Assembly: GCA_012032575.1 (NCBI GenBank)
Contig: JAAUSP010000354.1
Span: 1 to 7,826 of the forward strand
Source of the DNA: Anaerolineales bacterium
GTDB taxonomy: Bacteria > Chloroflexota > Anaerolineae > 4572-78 > J111
Direction: 5' to 3'
Length of the DNA: 7,826 bases
The first letter of the stretch is position 1. The number at the start of each line of letters is the position of its first letter. The position numbers were made by a program, and so were the translations under genes. The notes below the pieces were generated by a model. The model was given only the letters and a program-made list of their open reading frames with translations. It was not told the origin of the DNA and did no database searches. This document shows, piece after piece, positions 1 through 5,262 of this stretch.

Positions 1-534
1 AGATTCGCATTTGGCCCGGCCGGCAGCGGCACCACCGAAGTGATTTTAACCAATTTCACCGGCTCGCCGGAGTGGCGGCCTCACTTTATTTCTTGCGGCG
101 AAAATGGCGGTAATCAAGCCTGCCTGGATATGACCCTGCGCATGCCCGGCTCGCTTTATTGGGTCAGTTCGGCCTGGATGCAGACCCAACCGACTCGTTA
201 TCTGGCTGTAGTGCCCACCCGGACCGGCCCCAACGCGCCGGAGTCCCCCAATCCGCTGGAAGAAGCCTTTGACCCGGACCAATACCCCCGTGAGTTAATC
301 CGCCCGCTTTATCTGTACGTTTTAAGCGGCAATGGGATGGATGCCGAATCAACCGAGTATGCTAAAAAATTTCTTCGCTATGTGCGCAGCGTCCACGGCC
401 AGGAAATCCTGGAAAACCACCACTTTTACACCTTTTTCGACCCGCCCGGCAACCCTGGCGAAATCAGAATAGACCTGCCGGCTCCCTTCAACCAGCCTGA
501 TGGCAATGGCCTGCGCCCTGATTGCCTGGAGTGA
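1..534 (+). CDS. PBP/PstS-like substrate-binding domain protein, C-terminal part (5' end outside window)
   Basis: The frame is open from base 1, so the gene begins upstream and 177 codons are visible. The GTG at position 40 is internal, not a start. The fragment looks like the second half of a periplasmic-binding-protein-like (PBP_like_2/PstS-type) domain. It has a GPAGSGTT loop near the window edge that resembles the SGT anion loop of PstS, then a segment ending YPRELIRPLYLYVL, then a helix with AKKFLRYVRS, the usual closing part of this fold. The same arrangement recurs in the C-terminal domain of the next gene, so the two are probably related domains. The Arg that stands four residues before the Ser of the SGT loop in phosphate-binding PstS is a Gly here, so phosphate may not be the ligand. 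Two Cys residues (window residues 34 and 43) could form a disulphide. Whether it has a lipoprotein signal or LysM module cannot be seen. The stop lies 2 bp before the next ATG. Confidence 0.6.
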   Translation, partial: RFAFGPAGSGTTEVILTNFTGSPEWRPHFISCGENGGNQACLDMTLRMPGSLYWVSSAWMQTQPTRYLAVVPTRTGPNAPESPNPLEEAFDPDQYPRELIRPLYLYVLSGNGMDAESTEYAKKFLRYVRSVHGQEILENHHFYTFFDPPGNPGEIRIDLPAPFNQPDGNGLRPDCLE

Positions 535-536
535 CG

Positions 537-2627
537 ATGTTTCGAAATTTGGCTCTAACTTTTTTGGTTCTTTTGTTGGCCCTGTTGAGCGGCTGTAATT
601 TTGGCGGCACAGCCGCCGTGGTCGAACCGACCCCTGTGCCCCTGGTCACACCGACCCCTACCGGGCCAGCCGTGTTCAAAGTAGGGGTGAATGCCCAATA
701 TGCCCCTTTTGCCTTTGTGGACGACAAAGGTCAAGTAGTTGGTTTTGACATTGACCTGATGACCGCCGTAGTCAAAGCCGCCGGTTTTCAGGTTGAATTC
801 GTGGATTCAGCCTGGGGCGTTCTTTTTAGAGCTTTGGATCAGGGCGAGTTTGGCAAATTTGAGGCCATTATTGCCTCTATCAGTATCACTCCCGAAAAAC
901 AGCAGAAGGTGAGTTTTAGCCAGCCCTATTTCAGGGCCGGTCAGATGATGGTGGTTAAAAAGGGGAGTCCCTGGCAGCGCCCCGACCAATTGACCGGTCA
1001 GCGGCTTGGGGTGCTGGAAAACACAACCGGCCAACAGTGGGCGGCCCAAAATACCGGCACCGAAGTGGTCTCCTTTACCGATATTGACCAGGCATTTGCC
1101 GCCTTAGCCAAAGACGAGGTGAGCGCCGTTATTAATGATGGCCCCAACTCGGCCTACTTTATTAAAAATAATCCCGACCTGGGCCTGACCCTGGTAGGCC
1201 AATCCTTGACCGAGGAGAGTTACGGTATCGCCGTGAGCAAAGACAATACCGGCCTTCTGACCGCCCTTGACGCCGGCCTGACTGCGGTCATCGCCTCCGG
1301 CGAATACGCTCAAACCTGCGCCAAATGGTTTGGCACAGCTGAAAGCTGCCTGCCGCCGCCAATCGTGACACCGGAAAATCTTCCATCGGAAACACCTCTG
1401 GCCGGTGTTTCTCCCACCCCGTCACAGCCGGTTCCATCTGTGGAAAGCCCCACTACTGCTCCCCCGCCGGCCAAAGTTGACTCGCCCAAGGCGGTCTTGC
1501 CGGTGCTTAGCTGCGAGGTTGCCCCATCGTCCAATGAACAGGCGGGGCGAACTTACCAAATCCAGGCCGGCGATTGGCTCTCCAGCATTGCCGAGCGCGA
1601 GTACGGCAATCCGCTGGATTACCGACCCATCGTGGCTTACACCAATCAACTCTGCCAGGGTGACAAAAACCTTACCTGTCTCGATAATCCCGATCAAATT
1701 GCGGTGGGGTGGACGATTTATCTGCCTTCACCGGACGAGGTGGCCGCCTATTGGAATGGTCAATTGGTTACGTTGCCGCCACTCGACTTCGCCGCGAGCG
1801 GTGATGTGACGATTACCGGGAGTTCAACCGTTTACCCCCTCACCCGGCAGTTGGCAGCCTGTTTCCAGGAACGCGGTTTTCCGGGTCAGATCAACCTTGA
1901 CAGTACCGGCACCCTGGCCGGTTTTACGGCTCTGTGTAGCGGTCAAGCCGACATTGCCAATGCCAGCCACGCCATGCGACCGGAAGATAGAAAACTCTGT
2001 CAGGATAATGGCTACGAGCCGGTGGAACTGCAAGTAAGCACCGACGCCCTGGCCGTGGTGGTCAGCCGCAAAAATGATTTTGTCGGCGATGTCACCCTGG
2101 ACGAACTGAAGCAAATTCTCTCGACCGCCGTCAATTGGTCCGACGTGAGGCCGGAGTGGCCGGCCCAGCCGATTCAACGCTTTTTCCCAACCGAGCAGAG
2201 CGGTACCTTCCTTTTTATGATGGAGCAGCTTTTTGCCGGCAATGCGGACATGCTGCGCCAGGCCGCCAATGCCACCACCAGCGAAGATGACGAACAGTTA
2301 GTTCAACGTATTCAAAATGATCCATTGGCGGTAGGTTTTTTTGGTTACGCCTACTACAAGCGTAACGCCAACACCCTCCAGGCCTTGCCTATCAACGGCA
2401 TCCGTCCCCTCCCGGAGACGGTTGACCGGCAAACTTATCCCCTGGTGCGCCCACTGTTTCTCTATTCCACGACCAGCCTCGTCAAACAAAAACCCCAGGT
2501 AGCGGCGTTTCTTAACTACTATCTGCAATCAGTCAGAAATTACGTGATTCAGGTAGGTTACTTTTTGCCGGACGAGGCGGCTTTTCAAGCTGCCATCCAA
2601 AATTTTTACCAGGCGATTAACGAATAA
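537..2627 (+). CDS. Three-module lipoprotein: family 3 solute-binding domain, LysM, PstS-like domain
   Basis: This is a secreted lipoprotein of 696 residues. The ATG at 537 is chosen because GGAG at 528-531 lies 5 bp before it and it begins a clean signal peptide (MFRN, a hydrophobic stretch, lipobox LLSGC, lipidated Cys20). TTG at 522 and GTG at 531 are in frame but less likely. A Thr/Pro linker (about 21-46) leads to a family 3 (amino-acid type) solute-binding domain at about 47-270, recognised by VGVNAQYAPFAF, a GFDIDLM segment and SFSQPYF. A second Pro/Ser/Thr linker (about 271-335) precedes a LysM module (about 339-398: YQIQAGDWLSSIAEREYG, ending in IYLPS). A PstS-like domain follows (about 422-690: ITGSSTVYPL, DSTGTLAGF, EQSGT). 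LysM normally binds peptidoglycan, so the protein is probably held at the wall by both lipid and LysM. No permease or kinase is adjacent, and the ligands are unknown. The PstS Arg before the SGT loop is replaced by Pro, so a phosphate ligand is uncertain. Confidence 0.85.
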   Translation: MFRNLALTFLVLLLALLSGCNFGGTAAVVEPTPVPLVTPTPTGPAVFKVGVNAQYAPFAFVDDKGQVVGFDIDLMTAVVKAAGFQVEFVDSAWGVLFRALDQGEFGKFEAIIASISITPEKQQKVSFSQPYFRAGQMMVVKKGSPWQRPDQLTGQRLGVLENTTGQQWAAQNTGTEVVSFTDIDQAFAALAKDEVSAVINDGPNSAYFIKNNPDLGLTLVGQSLTEESYGIAVSKDNTGLLTALDAGLTAVIASGEYAQTCAKWFGTAESCLPPPIVTPENLPSETPLAGVSPTPSQPVPSVESPTTAPPPAKVDSPKAVLPVLSCEVAPSSNEQAGRTYQIQAGDWLSSIAEREYGNPLDYRPIVAYTNQLCQGDKNLTCLDNPDQIAVGWTIYLPSPDEVAAYWNGQLVTLPPLDFAASGDVTITGSSTVYPLTRQLAACFQERGFPGQINLDSTGTLAGFTALCSGQADIANASHAMRPEDRKLCQDNGYEPVELQVSTDALAVVVSRKNDFVGDVTLDELKQILSTAVNWSDVRPEWPAQPIQRFFPTEQSGTFLFMMEQLFAGNADMLRQAANATTSEDDEQLVQRIQNDPLAVGFFGYAYYKRNANTLQALPINGIRPLPETVDRQTYPLVRPLFLYSTTSLVKQKPQVAAFLNYYLQSVRNYVIQVGYFLPDEAAFQAAIQNFYQAINE

Positions 2628-2727
2628 TCGTCCTTTTCTCTGCATCAGGTAGTTCCAAGATTCAAATTAACCAAAACGTGTTGCGTCTTGCGTGTTCCGT
2701 CTGCTTTACCCCTCACGTTATAAGGCA
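2628..2727. other. Intergenic stretch with no gene, upstream half
   Basis: This stretch follows the stop of the fusion lipoprotein gene. I see no open reading frame with a credible ribosome site on either strand and no RNA gene. It holds the degenerate 7-mer repeat annotated separately, and its base composition is lower in GC than the flanking genes. No T-rich intrinsic terminator is obvious directly after the stop codon at 2627. Confidence 0.5.
2681..2701 (+). repeat. Three degenerate tandem 7-mers
   Basis: TTGCGTC, TTGCGTG and TTCCGTC follow one another without a gap. The first two differ only at the last base and the third differs at one internal position. It looks like a decayed short tandem repeat in non-coding DNA. 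No function can be assigned. Confidence 0.5.
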
Positions 2728-2757
2728 GGGTAGAGTTAAAGATTTTTAACTCTGCCC
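2728..2757 (+). repeat. 13-bp hairpin without T tract, upstream of the 2-AEP operon
   Basis: GGGTAGAGTTAAA (2728-2740) pairs with TTTAACTCTGCCC (2745-2757) around a 4-nt loop. The 13 pairs include one G-U. The bases after it (TAACATGC) are not a T tract on the + strand, and the minus-strand exit is not T-rich either, so a classical intrinsic terminator is doubtful. It may still end or slow transcripts from the lipoprotein gene about 100 bp upstream. Its 3' arm overlaps the first unit of the 11-bp repeat array, so the dyad could instead be part of a regulator site. Confidence 0.6.
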
Positions 2758-2800
2758 TAACATGCTCTTAAAGCCTGATTAAAGCCCACTTAAATGAAAA
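2746..2800 (+). promoter_or_regulatory. Pho-box-like array: five units phased at exactly 11 bp
   Basis: The cores TTAAC, CTAAC, TTAAA, TTAAA and TTAAA begin at 2746, 2757, 2768, 2779 and 2790, so every step is 11 bp. Units 3 and 4 share TTAAAGCC. Tandem direct repeats on an 11-bp period are the binding pattern of PhoB/OmpR-family regulators: E. coli PhoB boxes have 7-bp repeats on an 11-bp period, B. subtilis PhoP boxes use TTAACA-like units, and cyanobacterial SphR boxes use pyrimidine-TTAA 8-mers with 3-bp gaps. The array ends just before a possible -10 box and sits upstream of a phosphonate uptake operon, which fits control by phosphate starvation. The phasing is directly visible; the identity of the regulator is inferred. 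Confidence 0.72.
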
Positions 2801-2804
2801 ATCG

Positions 2805-2810
2805 GATACT
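2805..2810 (+). promoter_or_regulatory. Possible -10 box of the 2-AEP operon promoter
   Basis: GATACT matches the TATAAT consensus at four of six positions and begins 8 bp after the last Pho-box-like heptamer (TTAAATG, 2790-2796). No good -35 box stands 16-18 bp upstream. That is expected for activator-dependent Pho promoters, where the regulator site replaces the -35. The start point would be near 2817, giving a leader of about 50 nt. Confidence 0.4.
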
Positions 2811-2868
2811 CTTCTCTTGTTGGGATGAATGTTCAGTTGGCTAAATACTCAATTAGAGGAGAGGAAAA

Positions 2869-3996
2869 ATGAACCTTAAAAAAATCAGTCTATTATTGGT
2901 GATTTTGGCGATTGTTCTGCCCGTAATCACCGCTTGTCAGGGGAGCGCTGCCGCCACCCAACCCCCAGCGGCAGAAAAAGAGACAGCGGCCCAGGACAGC
3001 GCCGCCCCGGCCGAGGAAAAAGAAGAATCTGCTGCTGCCGATAGCGGCGAAATCACCGTATATACCGCGCTGGAAGATGACCAGATTGAAGGCTACCTCA
3101 AAGTCTTCAACGAAGCTTATCCGAACATCAAAGTGAATACCGTCCGCGACTCGACCGGCGTCATTACCGCCCGCTTCCTGGCTGAGAAAGACAATCCGCA
3201 AGCCGACGTGGTCTGGGGTTTGGCGGCGACCAGCCTGTTGGTGGCCGACCAAGAGGGCATGCTTGAACCCTACGCTCCGGCCGGCCTGGACCGAATTGAT
3301 GCCAAGTTCCGCGATCCCAACAATCCGCCGCACTGGGTGGGCAACGATGTCTGGATGTCGGCGTTCTGTGTGAATACCATCGAGATGGAAAAACTCAAGC
3401 TGACCATGCCTGCCTCCTGGGAAGACCTGCTCAAGCCCGAATACAAAGGCCATATTGTGATGCCCAACCCCAATTCGTCGGGCACTGGCTTTCTGTCCGT
3501 ATCGGCCATTCTCCAGATGATGGGCGAAGAGAAGGGCTGGGCCTACCTGGACAAACTGCACGAAAATATGGGTCAGTACACCCACTCCGGTTCCAAGCCG
3601 TGCAAAATGGCCGGTGCGGGCGAATATGCCATCGGCATCTCTTTTGATTACCGCGCCCTGACCCAAAAGGCCGACGGCGAACCCATCGAAGCCGTTTTCC
3701 CCAAAGAGGGTTCCGGCTGGGATATGGAAGCTAACGCTCTGGTCAAAAAAGCGACCATCAACCCCGCCGCCAAAACCTTCCTCGATTGGGCTATCAGCGA
3801 CAGCGCCATGAAGGAATACGCCCAAAGCTTCTCCATCACCGGCGCTAAAACCGATGTGCCTGTTCCTGCGGGCTTTCCTGGTGATCCTCAAGCTCAACTC
3901 ATTAAAAACGACTTCGTCTGGGCTGCAGCCAATCGTGACGCCATTTTAGCCGAATGGCTCAAGCGTTACGATGCCAAGTCTGAGCCAAAAGAATAA
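2869..3996 (+). CDS. 2-aminoethylphosphonate ABC transporter substrate-binding lipoprotein (PhnS2/AepX type)
   Basis: A 375-residue lipoprotein that would bind 2-AEP outside the membrane and pass it to the permease encoded downstream. The start is supported by the strong purine-rich site AGGAGAGG at 2857-2864. The signal peptide (MNLKK, hydrophobic core) ends in a lipobox ITAC with lipidated Cys23. An Ala/Glu-rich linker runs to about residue 60, followed by a family 1 (iron/AEP-type) solute-binding domain from [13 protein letters not shown] to the end. Segments typical of the 2-AEP subgroup as I know it are [35 protein letters not shown] and the C-terminal [18 protein letters not shown] plus [10 protein letters not shown]. 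The operon context (ATPase, permease, phnW) supports 2-AEP over Fe(III), which related proteins bind. The gene lies after a Pho-box-like array and is followed at once by a terminator, so it may be expressed more strongly than the rest of the operon. The reading frame appears intact. Confidence 0.88.
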   Translation: MNLKKISLLLVILAIVLPVITACQGSAAATQPPAAEKETAAQDSAAPAEEKEESAAADSGEITVYTALEDDQIEGYLKVFNEAYPNIKVNTVRDSTGVITARFLAEKDNPQADVVWGLAATSLLVADQEGMLEPYAPAGLDRIDAKFRDPNNPPHWVGNDVWMSAFCVNTIEMEKLKLTMPASWEDLLKPEYKGHIVMPNPNSSGTGFLSVSAILQMMGEEKGWAYLDKLHENMGQYTHSGSKPCKMAGAGEYAIGISFDYRALTQKADGEPIEAVFPKEGSGWDMEANALVKKATINPAAKTFLDWAISDSAMKEYAQSFSITGAKTDVPVPAGFPGDPQAQLIKNDFVWAAANRDAILAEWLKRYDAKSEPKE

Positions 3997-4019
3997 TAAA
4001 CATCAGGCAACCTGCATTT

Positions 4020-4054
4020 ATCCAGACCCGGTACAACCGGGTCTGGATTTGTTT
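4020..4054 (+). terminator. Intrinsic terminator after the binding-protein gene
   Basis: ATCCAGACCCGGT (4020-4032) and ACCGGGTCTGGAT (4036-4048) form a perfect 13-bp stem with a 3-nt loop. A T-rich run (TTGTTT) follows directly. It lies 24 bp after the binding-protein stop and before the ATPase gene. Partial termination here would leave more binding protein than membrane components, a common arrangement in ABC uptake operons. Confidence 0.88.
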
Positions 4055-4080
4055 ATGGGCAAATTAACGGCTGCAAAAAG

Positions 4081-4162
4081 CCTGGCCGAAAACCCAGCAG
4101 CGGCGGCTCCCACGCCGCCGTTGACCAGGCGTGGGAGCCCGGCCCGCTAGTTTTCGGCTAGG
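4081..4162. repeat. 82-nt nested palindromic element inside the operon
   Basis: The outer arms CCTGGCCGAAAAC (4081-4093) and GTTTTCGGCTAGG (4150-4162) pair over 13 positions with one G-U. The inner arms GGCTCCCACGCC (4105-4116) and GGCGTGGGAGCC (4128-4139) are a perfect 12-bp inverted repeat around an 11-nt loop. Internal loops of about 10 nt on each side separate the two stems. The element is GC-rich, non-coding and starts 27 bp past the terminator T-run. Its build resembles dispersed intergenic palindromes (REP-like or MITE-like). Whether other copies exist in the genome cannot be seen here. Confidence 0.7.
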
Positions 4163-4172
4163 TTCTAAGAAT

Positions 4173-4180
4173 GGAGCAGG
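4173..4180 (+). promoter_or_regulatory. Ribosome binding site that sets the ATPase start
   Basis: GGAGCAGG ends 7 bp before ATG 4188. This favours that ATG over an in-frame GTG at 4131, which falls inside the palindromic element and would add 19 residues unlike anything in the family. Confidence 0.65.
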
Positions 4181-4187
4181 TTCAACA

Positions 4188-5261
4188 ATGGTTCAGCCTT
4201 ATCTGCAAATTAAAAATGTTAACAAAACGTTTGGCTCGTTTGTCGCTCTGTCCGACATCTCGCTGGACATTTATCCCGGCGAATTTATCTGCTTTTTGGG
4301 ACCGAGCGGCTGTGGCAAAACCACCCTGCTCCGGCTCATTGCCGGGCTGGAAGAGCAAAATACCGGGCAGATTATCCAGAATGGGGTGGACATCTCGCGC
4401 CTGCCCCGGCCGGCGCGACTTCGGGATTGTGTTTCAATCCTACGCCCTCTTCCCCAATTTGACTGCCCGTCAAATATCAGCTACGGCCTGGAAAACAAAA
4501 AACTCAAAAAAGCCGAAATCGAGCAGCGGGTACGTGAGCTGCTTGAGTTGGTCGGGTTGGGCCAGATGGGCCACAAATACCCGGCTCAACTTTCTGGCGG
4601 ACAGCAGCAGCGGGTCGCGCTGGCGCGGGCGCTGGCTTTGTCGCCGGGGCTGCTGCTGCTGGATGAGCCGCTGTCGGCGCTGGATGCGCGGGTGCGGGCT
4701 TCGCTGCGTCAGGAAATTTCGCAATTGCACGAGCGCCTGGGCATCACCACCATCATGGTCACGCACGACCAGGAAGAAAGCCTGACCATGGCCGACCGGA
4801 TTGTGGTGATGAATCACGGGGTCATTGTTCAGGCCGATACCCCGGAAGAAATTTACCGCCGGCCTACCACCCCCTTCGTGGCCGATTTTGTCGGGGTAAT
4901 GAACTTTTTGCCCGGCCTGACCACCGACCAGCCCCATCGCATTCGCTGTCACGACCTCGATATTAATGTGACTCCCAACGGCTTCTGGAACGGTCCCGAC
5001 CAATCTGTTACCCTGGCTTTCAGGCCGGAGGAAGTGCAGCTTGATAACAACAACGGCTCAACCCTGCTCACCCACATCAACACCGCCGAATTTCTTGGCT
5101 CGTTCTACCGCCTCAAATTGACCCTGGCCCATGCCCCCCAAGTCTCGATGCTGGCCGATTTGCCGGCCAGTTCAGCCCGGCAGACTAACCTGAGCGAAGG
5201 CAGCACCTTCCCCGTGCGGGTGTCGCCGGAGTCTATTCGCGTTTTCAAGGTAGAGGTGTAA
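4188..5261 (+). CDS. 2-AEP ABC transporter ATP-binding protein (PhnT2 type), frame disturbed over the Q-loop
   Basis: The cytoplasmic ATPase that powers the importer, 357 residues as read, the usual size for this MalK/FbpC-like class. Motifs are Walker A GPSGCGKT (38-45), signature LSGGQQQR (135-142), Walker B LLLLDE (155-160), D-loop SALD, H-loop His193, and a C-terminal TOBE-like region (about 270-355). The defect lies between Walker A and the signature. From about base 4408 to 4472 the frame gives residues (about 75-95) unlike any ABC ATPase, while the +1 frame over the same bases gives RRDFGIVFQSYALFPNLTAR, the expected Q-loop segment. The frame returns to normal at NISYGLENKK. Two offsetting indels explain this, or three single-base losses: one each in C runs near 4404-4407 and 4410-4411, and one in the A run at 4472-4474. 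As read, the Q-loop Gln is lost and the protein would probably not work. Sequence error is the likeliest cause. The stop is 1 bp before the permease ATG. Confidence 0.85.
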   Translation: MVQPYLQIKNVNKTFGSFVALSDISLDIYPGEFICFLGPSGCGKTTLLRLIAGLEEQNTGQIIQNGVDISRLPRPARLRDCVSILRPLPQFDCPSNISYGLENKKLKKAEIEQRVRELLELVGLGQMGHKYPAQLSGGQQQRVALARALALSPGLLLLDEPLSALDARVRASLRQEISQLHERLGITTIMVTHDQEESLTMADRIVVMNHGVIVQADTPEEIYRRPTTPFVADFVGVMNFLPGLTTDQPHRIRCHDLDINVTPNGFWNGPDQSVTLAFRPEEVQLDNNNGSTLLTHINTAEFLGSFYRLKLTLAHAPQVSMLADLPASSARQTNLSEGSTFPVRVSPESIRVFKVEV

Positions 5262-5262
5262 G

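Noticed and set aside
40..534. GTG at 40 as the start of the first gene
   Set aside because: The frame is open to base 1 and the residues before it (GPAGSGTTE) belong to the conserved SGT loop, so the true start is upstream.
2628..2868. tRNA, small RNA or riboswitch in the 241-bp gap
   Set aside because: No cloverleaf, TPsiC-like block or known aptamer core is visible. The hairpin and 11-bp repeats account for the structure seen.
2893..3897. Long open frame on the minus strand (334 codons) opposite the binding-protein gene
   Set aside because: The plus-strand protein matches a known family from end to end. The minus-strand product has no recognisable domain and reflects codon bias.
4131..4187. 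N-terminal extension of the ATPase from GTG 4131
   Set aside because: It falls inside the palindrome, has no ribosome site and no family match. ATG 4188 has GGAGCAGG upstream.
4171..4785. Overlapping +frame ORF of 204 codons inside the ATPase gene
   Set aside because: Only its bases 4411-4470 give ABC-type residues (the displaced Q-loop). The rest is out-of-frame noise, so it is a trace of the frameshift and not a second gene.
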